From JAADHX01 sp964569385 (GTDB lineage: Bacteria; Actinomycetota; Acidimicrobiia; Acidimicrobiales; Poriferisodalaceae): a stretch of DNA of 64,000 nt. Numbering within the stretch: position 1 is the first letter of the stretch; the number at the start of each line of letters is the position of its first letter. This document shows positions 16,392-25,181 of this stretch, one piece after another. The position numbers and the translations under genes were made by a program. The notes under the pieces are model-generated. The model saw nothing but the letters and a program-made list of their open reading frames with translations. It searched no databases and was not told the origin of the DNA. Location: NCBI GenBank assembly GCA_964569385.1, contig CAZMUM010000019.1, positions 26,448 through 90,447 of the forward strand, written 5' to 3'.

Positions 16392-17135
16392 ATGACTCCC
16401 GAAGAGCTGGTCGAGCGGGCCTGTCCGATAATTGGCGAGTCTGGTGGGCACTGGATGTTCTCTCCAGACACGGGAGCCATCGGCGAGGCGCTCGGCTTTC
16501 GCGACTTCTTCGTGTTTTACGTCGCTGGCCGGGGCGGCGCGCTTGGCGATGTGAGCGCCGAGGTCGTTGCGGCCGCCAAGGGCTTCTTTGCACCGGAGCT
16601 CGTCGCCAAGATCTGGGCCGAGGGTCGCCAAGTTGTGATTCCGCAGCGGGCCGCTAACGCTTACGCTGAGGCTTGCGGCCAATACGGTCGACAACACCTG
16701 ATTGCCGTCGAAAACCTTGGCGATTACTGCGATCTGGCGAACAAGATTCTCGGTCGAACCAATCTGGCTGGATACGCGATGTTTGCCGCGTGGATGAACC
16801 AACCGCGAGCCGATGACCCACCCGCCATGGCTATGCAGCTGACGAACCTGCTGCGGGAGTACCGGGGAGGAGCACATCTGTGTGCAACCTTGACCCACGG
16901 TGTATGTGCCAAACACGCAGTTGCGCTTCATGGTGGTCAGAGCCGTCTTGAGGTCTTTGGATGGCCAGAGGACATCGTCGTCGACGAGTCCACGGCACGA
17001 GCGTATGAAGCTGCCGAACGGGCGACCTCGCTAATGGTTCTCGGTGCATACTCTGCACTCAACGAAGCCGAGGCCGACCGATTCATGGCTGTGCTTGAGT
17101 CGATCGAAGCCACTATCGACACAATTCACTTGTAG
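16392..17135 (+). CDS. SCO6745-like family protein, second of two tandem paralogues
   Basis: A 247-residue protein closely related to the product of the gene at 15561-16295 over its full length: MTPEELVERACPIIGE against MTPEELVESACPIVGA, then FYVAGRGGALGDVSAEVV, LTNLLREYRGGAH and ALNEAEADRFMAVLESI. Sequence divergence is clear, so this is an old duplication and not an assembly duplicate. Function is unknown. The pair is followed after 31 bp by an ABC exporter operon on the same strand, which may share transcription. No membrane segments or catalytic motifs are seen. The family name is from memory and should be confirmed by a profile search. Confidence 0.6.
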   Translation: MTPEELVERACPIIGESGGHWMFSPDTGAIGEALGFRDFFVFYVAGRGGALGDVSAEVVAAAKGFFAPELVAKIWAEGRQVVIPQRAANAYAEACGQYGRQHLIAVENLGDYCDLANKILGRTNLAGYAMFAAWMNQPRADDPPAMAMQLTNLLREYRGGAHLCATLTHGVCAKHAVALHGGQSRLEVFGWPEDIVVDESTARAYEAAERATSLMVLGAYSALNEAEADRFMAVLESIEATIDTIHL

Positions 17136-17166
17136 CTCACCCTCGCTAGTAACGTACCGTGTCCCC

Positions 17167-18111
17167 ATGACCGAGAATCCCGACGTGTTGGTGCGCGCCC
17201 GTTCTTTAGTGAAACGGTTTGGCGAATTCACTGCCGTCGATGGCATCGATATTGACGTTCACACCGGTGAGGCGTTCGGGATCCTTGGCCCTAACGGAGC
17301 CGGTAAAACGTCGGCCATGAAAATGATCGCGGCCACATCGCCTGTAACCGAGGGTTCGCTCACGATCTTTGGGCTCGACCCAGCGGCCGATGGCCCCGCG
17401 ATCAGGGCCAGGCTCGGTGTCGTGTCGCAGATGGACAACCTTGACACCGAGGTAAGCGTCGCTGACAACCTGCGCATGTACGCCCGTTACTTCGGAATGA
17501 AACGCTCGGTCATCGAACCCAAGGTCAACGAGCTGCTCGAGTTCGCGCAGCTAGTCGAACGCCGTGACAGCAAGGTCGATCCTTTATCGGGCGGGATGCG
17601 GCGGCGACTTGTTATCGCCAGAGCTCTGCTCAATTCGCCCGATCTGTTGCTGCTCGACGAGCCCACTACGGGCCTCGACCCCCAAGCCAGACACCTTCTA
17701 TGGGAGCGACTCTGGTCGCTGAAGCGGTCTGGTACCACCCTGCTAATCACCACCCACTACATGGACGAAGCCGAGCAGCTCTGCGACCGGCTGGTGGTCA
17801 TGGACCATGGGAAGATCGTCGACGAGGGATCGCCCCGGTCGCTCATCGAGCGCCATTGCACCCGCGAGGTGGTTGAGGCCCGTTTCGACGACCACGGCCA
17901 GCTCGACCTTGCGGCTGCCCAACTTGGTACCAGCTCAGCCCGAATTGAACGGCTGGCCGACCGACTCCTGCTGTATGTCGACAATGCTGACGACGCCATG
18001 GAAGCACTACATCGCGAAGGCATGGCTACGCCGACCACCACGCTGATACGCCGCAGCACCCTCGAAGACGTCTTCTTGACCCTCACCGGTCGAGCCCTGA
18101 CAGAGCTCTGA
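17167..18111 (+). CDS. ABC transporter ATP-binding protein (DrrA/NodI-like)
   Basis: A 314-residue ABC ATPase. Walker A is GPNGAGKTS (41-49), the Q-loop Gln is in VVSQMDN, the signature is LSGGMRRRL (140-148), Walker B plus D-loop is LLLLDEPTTGLDP (160-172) and the H-loop is TTHYMDEA. The C-terminal roughly 90 residues form the extra domain found in DrrA/NodI-type exporters and ends with LEDVFLTLTGRAL. It works with the two ABC-2 permeases that follow (1 bp and overlapping), forming a heteromeric exporter for an unknown hydrophobic or lipid-like substrate. The ATG at 17167 precedes the first conserved strand (LVRARSLVKRFG). Confidence 0.9.
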   Translation: MTENPDVLVRARSLVKRFGEFTAVDGIDIDVHTGEAFGILGPNGAGKTSAMKMIAATSPVTEGSLTIFGLDPAADGPAIRARLGVVSQMDNLDTEVSVADNLRMYARYFGMKRSVIEPKVNELLEFAQLVERRDSKVDPLSGGMRRRLVIARALLNSPDLLLLDEPTTGLDPQARHLLWERLWSLKRSGTTLLITTHYMDEAEQLCDRLVVMDHGKIVDEGSPRSLIERHCTREVVEARFDDHGQLDLAAAQLGTSSARIERLADRLLLYVDNADDAMEALHREGMATPTTTLIRRSTLEDVFLTLTGRALTEL

Positions 18112-18112
18112 C

Positions 18113-18892
18113 ATGCCGATGCCAGTTACTTTGGCGCTTCGCGCTGCCGAGCGCGAAGCCAGAATGTGGAGCAAGCTCTGGCGATCGGCGGCGTTCACCA
18201 ACTTCGGTGGGCCAGTGCTTATGTTGCTGACGCTTGGAATTGGCGTTGGCGGACTGATCGACTCCGCACCGCCTGAACTCTTGGGGCTCGACTATCTCGA
18301 CTTTATTACCCCTGGTCTGATGGTTGGCGCCGTGGCCCAGACCGCGGCGATGGCCTCGCTTTGGCCTGTAATGTCTGGGCATAGGTGGATTGGTTTCTAC
18401 TACGCCGAGGTTGCTACACCCTTGCGCCCGCAGGACGTGTATGCAGGGCAGGTCATCTGGGTCTCGACCAGGGCCACGCTTCAGGCATCGGTGTTCTTGT
18501 TGGCTGGAACTCTGATCGGTGGTGTCTCGTCTTGGCTGGCGATCTTGGCCGTTCCGGCCGCGGCATTAACCGCTATGGCCTTCACGGCGCCGCTCAGTGC
18601 ATTTGCGGCCACACAAGACTCCGACGTCTCGTTCGACCTCATTGTCCGGGTGGCCATCATGCCGCTCTATCTGTTCTCCGGGACCCTGTTTCCAATCGAA
18701 CAGCTGCCCGGAGCTCTACAGCTGGCGACAAAGTTCTTCCCAATGTGGCACGGCGTCGAACTGGCCAGAAACTCGACGACTGGGTCGCTCCCGGTTGTCG
18801 AGTCCTTGGTCCACGTGGCAGTTCTGTGCGGATACATCGCGGTCGGATGGATCTGGGGTGTTAGGACCTTCAAGGCGAGGTTGACGCCATGA
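18113..18892 (+). CDS. ABC-2 type transporter permease (first)
   Basis: A 259-residue membrane protein with six predicted helices, typical of ABC-2/NodJ-type permeases. Family features are the N-terminal cytoplasmic helix ending in WSKLWRSAAFTNFGGP, the loop DYLDFITPGLM, and PLYLFSGTLFPIEQLP with the amphipathic stretch after it. It begins one base after the ATPase stop and ends in an ATGA overlap with the second permease, indicating tight translational coupling. Together they form an asymmetric export channel. No substrate clue is visible; the neighbouring SCO6745-like genes are of unknown role. Confidence 0.87.
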   Translation: MPMPVTLALRAAEREARMWSKLWRSAAFTNFGGPVLMLLTLGIGVGGLIDSAPPELLGLDYLDFITPGLMVGAVAQTAAMASLWPVMSGHRWIGFYYAEVATPLRPQDVYAGQVIWVSTRATLQASVFLLAGTLIGGVSSWLAILAVPAAALTAMAFTAPLSAFAATQDSDVSFDLIVRVAIMPLYLFSGTLFPIEQLPGALQLATKFFPMWHGVELARNSTTGSLPVVESLVHVAVLCGYIAVGWIWGVRTFKARLTP

Positions 18893-19728
18893 CGGCCGAG
18901 GCAAGCAGCTATGACGCTATTGGCGGGTCTGGGAAGCGGTTCTGGAAGCGGGCCCAAACCCGACTACGCACTCCTGCGTGGCGTGTCGTCGAACGCAATG
19001 CTGTTCTGGCTCGCCGGCAGTGGTACATCTTTGCGTCTGGTGGGTTCGAACCGTTCTTGTTTCTGATGTCGGTCGGTGTTGGTGTCGGCGCTCTGGTTTC
19101 GGAGGTTGCCGGGCCGGGCGGAACTGCGGTTCCTTACCGAGAGTTCGTTGCCCCCGGAATGCTGAGCGCGGCGGCCATGAACGGCATCATCTTCGGCACA
19201 ACCGTGAACTTCTTCATCAGGGTCAAATACATCCACACCTACGACGCCATGCTGGCGACACCGATAACAACCCGCGACGTGGTCAGAGGCGAACTTGGCT
19301 GGGCAGTGCTTCGCGTGGGCATCTATAGCGCGGCTTTCATCTTGACGATGTGGGCCATGGGGCTCCTGCACTCGGCCTGGGCGGTGTTACTACTACCGGC
19401 GGCGGTGCTGATTTCGTTTGCCTTCGGCAGCGTTGGGTTGGCCGCGAGCACTTGGTTGCGGTCTTGGCTCGACTTCGACGCCATCTTCGTCGTGACGGTG
19501 CCGATGTTCATGTTGTCGGCCACGTTCTTCCCACTAGATCGTTACCCGCGAGCTATGCAGATTGTCGTGCAGTTCTCGCCGCTATATCACGGCGCCGACC
19601 TTTCGAGGCGCCTAGCGCTCGGTGGTGTGGGTTGGGGCCAGCTCGTGTCGGTGCTGTACCTAGTAGTGATCGGGATCGTCGGTCTCAGAGTTGCCGAGCG
19701 CCGGGTCGCCGCCCTCCTCCAACCGTAG
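18889..19728 (+). CDS. ABC-2 type transporter permease (second)
   Basis: A 279-residue ABC-2 permease that starts in the ATGA overlap with the previous permease. It has a longer charged N-terminus (about 45 residues) before VLARRQWYIFASGGFEP, which corresponds to the equivalent position in the first permease. Shared motifs are the PYREFVAPGMLSAAAMNG segment and MLSATFFPLDRYP before the last helices. The two permeases are related but divergent, consistent with a heterodimer as in DrrB/DrrC. The gene ends before a strong hairpin at 19744-19788 that separates it from the convergent J-domain gene. Confidence 0.87.
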   Translation: MTAEASSYDAIGGSGKRFWKRAQTRLRTPAWRVVERNAVLARRQWYIFASGGFEPFLFLMSVGVGVGALVSEVAGPGGTAVPYREFVAPGMLSAAAMNGIIFGTTVNFFIRVKYIHTYDAMLATPITTRDVVRGELGWAVLRVGIYSAAFILTMWAMGLLHSAWAVLLLPAAVLISFAFGSVGLAASTWLRSWLDFDAIFVVTVPMFMLSATFFPLDRYPRAMQIVVQFSPLYHGADLSRRLALGGVGWGQLVSVLYLVVIGIVGLRVAERRVAALLQP

Positions 19729-19743
19729 GACTTTTGCTGGGCA

Positions 19744-19788
19744 AATTGAGGCCTGGGGCCACACCGGATGTGGCTCAGCTCCTCAATT
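19744..19788. terminator. Long two-part hairpin between convergent genes
   Basis: AATTGAGG at 19744-19751 pairs with CCTCAATT at 19781-19788, and inside it GCCACA (19758-19763) pairs with TGTGGC (19769-19774) around loop ccgga. It sits between the ABC exporter operon (plus) and the J-domain gene (minus), as expected for a bidirectional terminator. No U-run follows, so intrinsic termination is likely but not certain. Confidence 0.6.
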
Positions 19789-19816
19789 GCGTGCGGGGGC
19801 GCTCAATTCGGGCGGG

Positions 19817-20542
19817 TTACCGGTGGGAGTAGAGGCGTTTTGCTAAGTGGGGGTTGGAACCGAGGGCGGTTGACACCTCGTGCGACACGCCGTGGGCGAG
19901 GTTGTCCCAGGTTCGGTCGACTAGCTCGGCTAGCACCTCTTGGGCTGCGGTCGGGCCTGCCTCGACAGCAGCGAGCAGAGTGACCGCGGCGAGGTCGCTA
20001 AGGCCTACCAACGCCGAGGCCAGGGCCAGGTCGAGTGGAGCGGTTCCAGCGGAACGGGCCGTTTTGATGCGGTCGGCGGTGTCGGCGACGTTGTGGGCCA
20101 CGAGGGTGTCGATACGGGCCTGATACACCGCACGCGGTCGGCCGCCACGTTTCAACGAAAGGGCCCACGAGGCCGACATAGCGGCCTCCCTGGTCAGGCG
20201 GACGATCTGAACCCGTATTCCTGCGTACCACGCGTCTCGTCGGCTCCCAGGGGCCGGCGTGGCCGTGAACGTTGGACGAGGTGGACGAAGCGTTAGTCGA
20301 CCGGTGAGGTCGATGAGCGTTAAGTCGTAGGCGGCCCGCTTAGAGGGGTCCGATAGCACTGTCCAGGCTTCGTTTACCTGGGCCATCTCGGCACCTGTTG
20401 CGCGACCCGCGTCGTCGTGGTCGTCCCATAGCCGATCAGGGTGCAGAACCATGGCCAGTCGGCGATAGGCCGAACGCAGTGTCACATCGTCGGCCGCGGG
20501 GGAGACCCCAAGGCGTTCGTAAAGCGTGGCCGTCGAAGACAT
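19817..20542 (-). CDS. J-domain (DnaJ-like) protein
   Basis: A 241-residue protein with an N-terminal J domain (about residues 5-70): LYERLGVSPAADDVTLRSAYRR, split by the HPD motif (34-36) in MVLHPDRLW, then QVNEAWTVLSDPSKRAAYD. J domains recruit and stimulate Hsp70 (DnaK). There is no G/F region, zinc centre or C-terminal peptide-binding domain, so it is a type III J-protein with its own alpha-helical tail (100-241) that I do not recognise. The ATG at 20542 was chosen to place the J domain at the N-terminus. It is divergent from the DUF1800 operon, with about 76 bp between the starts. Confidence 0.82.
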   Translation of the reverse strand: MSSTATLYERLGVSPAADDVTLRSAYRRLAMVLHPDRLWDDHDDAGRATGAEMAQVNEAWTVLSDPSKRAAYDLTLIDLTGRLTLRPPRPTFTATPAPGSRRDAWYAGIRVQIVRLTREAAMSASWALSLKRGGRPRAVYQARIDTLVAHNVADTADRIKTARSAGTAPLDLALASALVGLSDLAAVTLLAAVEAGPTAAQEVLAELVDRTWDNLAHGVSHEVSTALGSNPHLAKRLYSHR

Positions 20543-20618
20543 CGCCAGCAGCCTAGATGAAGGCTTGATGAAGACCATCCTCATGTTGGATTCATGGGCG
20601 ATTTGTCAAGGTGGCGGT

Positions 20619-22013
20619 ATGGAACTTCGAACCATGCGTCAACAAGTGCCACAGGCCACCGAGGCCAACGTCGCCCACCTGTTGCGGCGGGCAGCCTGGG
20701 GTGGAACCCCAGAAGAGATCAATGCTGCGGCCAAACACAGCTTGCCCGCTCTCGTCGACTCGCTGTTCGATGTGCGCATTGCTCCGGCCGCGGGATCGCC
20801 GAACCGCCGCGAGCGAGGCGAGACAGTTTTCAGTGACGTTGAGCTCAGCCTGTGGTGGTGGCACCTCATAGCGACGTCGCCAACCCCAGCTATCGAGCGG
20901 CTGATGTGGTTCTGGCACGGCCACTTTGCAACATCGATCGACAAGGTCGAAAGCGCCGAGCTGATGCACCGCCAGTTCGTGACGCTTCGTCGACTTGGAC
21001 AGGGCCGTATGGACGACTTGCTGATGGCTATGACCCTCGACCCGGCCATGAACATCTGGCTCGACCTTCATCTAAGCGAGATAGGCACCCCGAACGAGAA
21101 CTACGCACGGGAGCTGATGGAGCTGTTCTCGATGGGAGTCGACAACGGCTACACACAAAGCGACGTTGTCGAAGCGGCTCGAGCCCTGACTGGTTATGGC
21201 TTGCGCTACGCCGAGCCAGGTGAATACGTAGTCGATACGAAACTCTCGCCCGAGTTCCACGATCACGGTGTTAAGACGGTGCTCGGCCGCACCGGCGACC
21301 TAGCCGCCGCCGACGTCATCGGCGCCATTGTGGCCACGCCCCAATGTTCGGAGTTCATCGCCGGGCGCTTATGGCTCCGATATGCCGGCAACGAACCCGA
21401 CCCATCGGTCATCGCCGACATCGCGGCTGAGGTCGGCCCGACCGGAACGATCGGGGCCGCCCTGCGGCGGATGTTCACCCACCCTGCCTTCTACTCAGAT
21501 GAGGCCAAAGCGCGACTCGTGACCCAACCGGTGGAGACCTTGGCCAGGGTGGCCCGGAACTTTGGGCTCCCCATCAAGAATGTGGACGTCTCAACCATCT
21601 ACCCAACCAACGATGGCGACTTACCCGGCGAGGTGTACGACCTCAACGAGATGTCGTGGCTAGCCGAGCAGCTTGGCCAGAGCGTGGCCCGCCCTCCGAA
21701 CGTGGCCGGATGGCCTCACAACGAACCTTGGCTCGACACGAACCGATCGGCGGCTCGTGTCGACGTCGGCCGCGACCTTGGCTGGCTCATCTTCGGAGAC
21801 GACGACTTCGACCGTATACCGGCCGTCCAGCGACTTCTCGACCTGAGCAGCCCGCGCCAGTTCGCTGAGGGTCTGCTCAGGCAATTCGGCCTAGTCGAGT
21901 GGTCGGACACGACCCTCGATGCGGTAACAACAGCAGCCGATGCCGACGGCTGGCTCGCCCACGACTTCGCATTCGCAGCTGCGTTCGTATCCCCGGAGGT
22001 AATCCTGTCATGA
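20619..22013 (+). CDS. DUF1800 domain protein
   Basis: A 464-residue DUF1800 protein. Hallmarks are VAHLLRRAAWGGTPEEI near the start, WWWHLIATSPTPAIERLMWFWHGHF, and PNENYARELMELFSMG with GYTQSDVVEAARALTGYG. DUF1800 and DUF1501 proteins are nearly always adjacent and are thought to act together outside the cytoplasm, but no activity is established. No signal peptide is evident here, while the DUF1501 partner has a Tat signal, so it may be exported with the partner. The ATG at 20619 follows aaggtgg; the upstream open frame overlaps the divergent J-domain gene. The gene ends in an ATGA overlap with the DUF1501 gene. Confidence 0.88.
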   Translation: MELRTMRQQVPQATEANVAHLLRRAAWGGTPEEINAAAKHSLPALVDSLFDVRIAPAAGSPNRRERGETVFSDVELSLWWWHLIATSPTPAIERLMWFWHGHFATSIDKVESAELMHRQFVTLRRLGQGRMDDLLMAMTLDPAMNIWLDLHLSEIGTPNENYARELMELFSMGVDNGYTQSDVVEAARALTGYGLRYAEPGEYVVDTKLSPEFHDHGVKTVLGRTGDLAAADVIGAIVATPQCSEFIAGRLWLRYAGNEPDPSVIADIAAEVGPTGTIGAALRRMFTHPAFYSDEAKARLVTQPVETLARVARNFGLPIKNVDVSTIYPTNDGDLPGEVYDLNEMSWLAEQLGQSVARPPNVAGWPHNEPWLDTNRSAARVDVGRDLGWLIFGDDDFDRIPAVQRLLDLSSPRQFAEGLLRQFGLVEWSDTTLDAVTTAADADGWLAHDFAFAAAFVSPEVILS

Positions 22014-23446
22014 ACGACTCAACCACCAACACTGCCACTATCGAAGGAGCGATCGCCGGGCCAGAGGCAAACACGCCGGCGCCTGGCCGGGGGTCCAAGC
22101 CGCCGCCCACTTCGATCGTGCAGAAGCCCCTAAGCCGTCGCCGGTTCCTCGGCGCAGCTGGTGCTCTTTCGTTGGCCGGGGTCGGTGCTTCCTACGGTCT
22201 GGGTTCGAGAAGTTCGAGCCTGCCAATCAGCAACGTAACCCTGGCGTCGCGGTCGGTTCCGATTCAGACCAAACGTCAGGTGCCGCCTGATGAACGGATT
22301 CTCGTAAGCGTCCAGCTGGCCGGTGGCCTCGACTTCCTAAACACTGTTGTTCCGCTCGGCAACAACCGCTACCGCGACCTTCGTGGCGGCAACGCCATCG
22401 ACGAAGCCAAGCTCGACCGCCTCGATGCCGACTTTGGCCTATTCGCGATGCCGCACCTGGCGTCGCGTTGGGGTGCTGGCGATCTGGCGATTGTCCACGG
22501 GGTCGGCTGGGAAAACTCGACCCTCAGTCACTTCGAAGCCAGCGATATCTGGGAGCGTGGCAGCTTCGATTCGGCCACTCGAACTGGCTGGCTGGGGCGC
22601 GCTCTTGACCATCTGGGTGGCAGCGCTGGAGATTCTCAGATTGGCATGAGCGTCGATGGGCTCTCGCCGTCGATGTACGCCGATGGCTGGTGGCCGGCGT
22701 CGATTCCCGCTGATGGTCGAGTGCCATGGACCGACGACAACGAGTGGGAACGCTCGCTTCGTAACGGCGTCCAGCAGCTAGCGACCCCTCAACGCAACGA
22801 CAGCAGACTTGCAGGATTGGTTCGAAACGGTCAACAGGGGGTGTTTGACCTGGCCGACACGGTTGGCGGTGTCTTGAACCGTGAGGACGACTATGACTCA
22901 TATGAGGGCAGCCCCGCGGTCGAGATCAGTACCGGAGACTCGCGATACTTCGACGGCGAGAATCTGGTGGGCCCCGGATACATCGGTAGCCAGCTCAGAA
23001 CTGTGGCAGATCTGGTGAACGTTGGTCTAGGCACGCGGGTCTTCCACGTCGCTCAGGACGGTTATGACACTCATGCCAGCCAGGTACAAGACCTGCCGCG
23101 GCTACTTCTGGAACTCGATCATGCGATTGGTCAGTTCTTCGAGCGCCTTGGAGAAAACGCCGACAGGGTTGTACTGATGACGTGGTCGGAGTTCGGAAGG
23201 CGGCCGAAATGGAACGGTGGAGGAACCGATCACGGCACCGCGGGCGTGCAGTTTGTTGTCGGTGGAGACGTCCGCGGCGGGCACCACGGCGAAACTCCCG
23301 ACCTCAACCGGTTGGACAACGACGACAACCTCGTGCCAACCACTGACTTGTTCGGGTACCTCGGCGGAGTCGTTGGCGGTGTGTTCGATATCGATCCGTT
23401 GGTCGTCGTGCCCGAAACGAATCGCACACTGGAGGTGGTGTCATGA
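22010..23446 (+). CDS. DUF1501 domain protein with Tat signal
   Basis: A 478-residue DUF1501 protein. The twin-arginine signal SRRRFLGAAGALSLAGVGA lies at about residues 42-60 after an unusually long polar lead. Family features are VSVQLAGGLDFLNTVVP, LAIVHGVGWEN, WLGRALDHLGG, VFHVAQDGYDTHASQ, LMTWSEFGRRPKWNG and DHGTAGVQFVVGG. DUF1501 is structurally in the alkaline-phosphatase/sulfatase-like group, but the catalytic metal site is poorly kept, and no function is known. A strong ribosome-binding site (ccggaggt) lies inside the end of the DUF1800 gene ahead of the overlapping ATG. It overlaps the next gene by ATGA as well. Confidence 0.88.
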   Translation: MNDSTTNTATIEGAIAGPEANTPAPGRGSKPPPTSIVQKPLSRRRFLGAAGALSLAGVGASYGLGSRSSSLPISNVTLASRSVPIQTKRQVPPDERILVSVQLAGGLDFLNTVVPLGNNRYRDLRGGNAIDEAKLDRLDADFGLFAMPHLASRWGAGDLAIVHGVGWENSTLSHFEASDIWERGSFDSATRTGWLGRALDHLGGSAGDSQIGMSVDGLSPSMYADGWWPASIPADGRVPWTDDNEWERSLRNGVQQLATPQRNDSRLAGLVRNGQQGVFDLADTVGGVLNREDDYDSYEGSPAVEISTGDSRYFDGENLVGPGYIGSQLRTVADLVNVGLGTRVFHVAQDGYDTHASQVQDLPRLLLELDHAIGQFFERLGENADRVVLMTWSEFGRRPKWNGGGTDHGTAGVQFVVGGDVRGGHHGETPDLNRLDNDDNLVPTTDLFGYLGGVVGGVFDIDPLVVVPETNRTLEVVS

Positions 23447-24165
23447 AAACCCCGGCACGTTTCCTGATGGTCCTGTTCGCCACGGCCGCCGTCGTGGTCG
23501 CGGCATGGCAGGTCCGTCCTGGCGCTGGTTCCGAAGCGGCCGACGCCGCGCTGGTGACAACTCCGGCTGCCGCTGTATCGCCGCTTCCCGTCGCTGGCGT
23601 TTCGGGCGCTGCCGATCCGGGCACCACCATGGTCGTTGTTGATGAATCGCCCACCGATGCCTTTGGCCGCGACGTCTGGCCAGACGATAGTTCCGACGCC
23701 GACAGTGTCGAAAGCTCAGCCGAATCTGGCTCTGGCAACGACCAAAGCCCCGAGGAGGCGACGCCGGCCGACGGGTACGTTTCGGCGGCGCCGCTCAATA
23801 TCGAGACCAGGGAGTTCGACGATGCCAACGACAACCCCCAATCGACCCAAGCGCTCGACTGTTGGTCCTACATCAGCGAAGAGATTCGCCGTGACGAGGC
23901 CGGCCTCATCGACTGGGACGCGCTCGACACCTACATCGAGTTGAGCGAAGACGACTACACCAACCTTGACGTCGAGTTCGTTTCCTTCGACGAAGCGATG
24001 CTCGCAGACGGCGACCGGCCTAACTTTGCCGGCATGAGCGGGCCTGTAGACGTCGGCTCGCTTGATGTCGTTCGTCTTCTGGCGGTAACCGACCGGTGCT
24101 GGGAACTTGGTGTGTACGAACAGATCGCAGAGTCGATCTACACCGAGCTCTACGCAGACGAGTGA
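23443..24165 (+). CDS. Unknown exported protein, third gene of the DUF1800/DUF1501 operon
   Basis: A 240-residue protein of unknown family. Residues 7-24 form a hydrophobic signal or anchor helix (FLMVLFATAAVVVAAWQV). A low-complexity Ala/Pro/Ser/Asp segment runs to about residue 135. It is followed by a compact acidic domain with CWSYISEEIRRDEAGLIDW and DRCWELGVYEQIAESIYTELY, which has two cysteines that could form a disulphide. The start codon overlaps the DUF1501 stop (ATGA), so it is part of the same translational unit and is likely an exported partner of the DUF1800/DUF1501 pair. It overlaps the convergent dehydrogenase gene tail-to-tail by 16 bp. Confidence 0.6.
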   Translation: MKTPARFLMVLFATAAVVVAAWQVRPGAGSEAADAALVTTPAAAVSPLPVAGVSGAADPGTTMVVVDESPTDAFGRDVWPDDSSDADSVESSAESGSGNDQSPEEATPADGYVSAAPLNIETREFDDANDNPQSTQALDCWSYISEEIRRDEAGLIDWDALDTYIELSEDDYTNLDVEFVSFDEAMLADGDRPNFAGMSGPVDVGSLDVVRLLAVTDRCWELGVYEQIAESIYTELYADE

Positions 24166-25181
24166 GGGATGGCCTCGTGGCTGATCCACCGGTGAAGATT
24201 CTCGATGAAGGCGTCGAGGCTTCGCTGGTGGCGGCCACTACCGGCCGCGGACCCGTGAGGTGTAATCCAGACCAGCGAGTGATTCCACAGCGGATCGTCG
24301 GCCGGCAACGGTTCGGTGGCGGTGACGTCGAGAATGGCACCACCGAGTTGGCCAGCGTCGAGCGCGGTAAGCAACGCTGGTTCGTCGATGAGTGAACCTC
24401 GGCCAACGTTCACGATGAGGGTGTTAGGTCCCAGGCCAGCGAGGAACTCTGCGTCGACCAACCCGTCGGACCCGGACCCTCCAGGTACGCAGAAAACGAT
24501 GACATCGGCTGCACCTCTGACACCGGCCAGATCGACTGCCGCGATTGTTGGGATCGTTTCGTCGCCTCGGATATGTTGCCGAACACCCGTGACCTCGGCT
24601 CCGAAGGCGTTGGCCAGGTTTGCTACCTTGGCCCCAATTGCTCCGAGGCCGACGACAAGCCATGTGCTGCCATGCAACTCCCTGAACTCCCCGGGTGTCC
24701 AGGCGTGATCCTGCCGAATCTTGTCCCAGCCAGCCGACGCTTGGAACCGCTGGAGCACCTGACTCATCACGTACTCCGAGATGGGCACACCAGAAAGGTG
24801 GCTAAGGCTCAGGACCGATCCGCGAGATCTGATCGAGTCCCAGTATGGGTTCTCGAGGCCGGCGTAGGACGTATGAACCCAGGCCGGAACCGCGCCCGTG
24901 GCCGCGAGTTTGAAGTGTCGAGCCTGTACGTCGCTGCGGAACACGTCGAGGTCCATCCACACGACGTCGGCAACGGCATCGTCCCACTCGACGGTGGTTA
25001 TGGTTCCGTTGGGCGCAACTAGATCGAGGCGATCGGTGTGTACGACAAGCCAAGAGAACTCGGGGAACTCGGCCTGAAGCGTTGCGCCGTTGCGTTCCCA
25101 TCCAGGGCGACCCAGCTGCACCGTGGAGGTGGCTCGGTTGGCCCCTGTCGCATGGGGTCCCGAGTGGTCAACGCCGCTCAC
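24150..25181 (-). CDS. D-isomer-specific 2-hydroxyacid dehydrogenase (second)
   Basis: A 343-residue NAD-dependent 2-hydroxyacid dehydrogenase. It has the Rossmann motif VVGLGAIGAKVA, the catalytic Arg in IVNVGRGSLIDEP, the Glu in DVTATEPLPADD and the His in WITPHGSAAG. Its N-terminus is about 20 residues longer than usual. The GTG start overlaps the stop of the nucleoside hydrolase gene (GTGA), so the two are coupled. Substrate is unknown; linkage to a nucleoside hydrolase gives no clear pathway. It shares only the family with the dehydrogenase at 13236-14195 and is not a recent copy. Confidence 0.83.
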   Translation of the reverse strand: MSGVDHSGPHATGANRATSTVQLGRPGWERNGATLQAEFPEFSWLVVHTDRLDLVAPNGTITTVEWDDAVADVVWMDLDVFRSDVQARHFKLAATGAVPAWVHTSYAGLENPYWDSIRSRGSVLSLSHLSGVPISEYVMSQVLQRFQASAGWDKIRQDHAWTPGEFRELHGSTWLVVGLGAIGAKVANLANAFGAEVTGVRQHIRGDETIPTIAAVDLAGVRGAADVIVFCVPGGSGSDGLVDAEFLAGLGPNTLIVNVGRGSLIDEPALLTALDAGQLGGAILDVTATEPLPADDPLWNHSLVWITPHGSAAGSGRHQRSLDAFIENLHRWISHEAIPHSSA

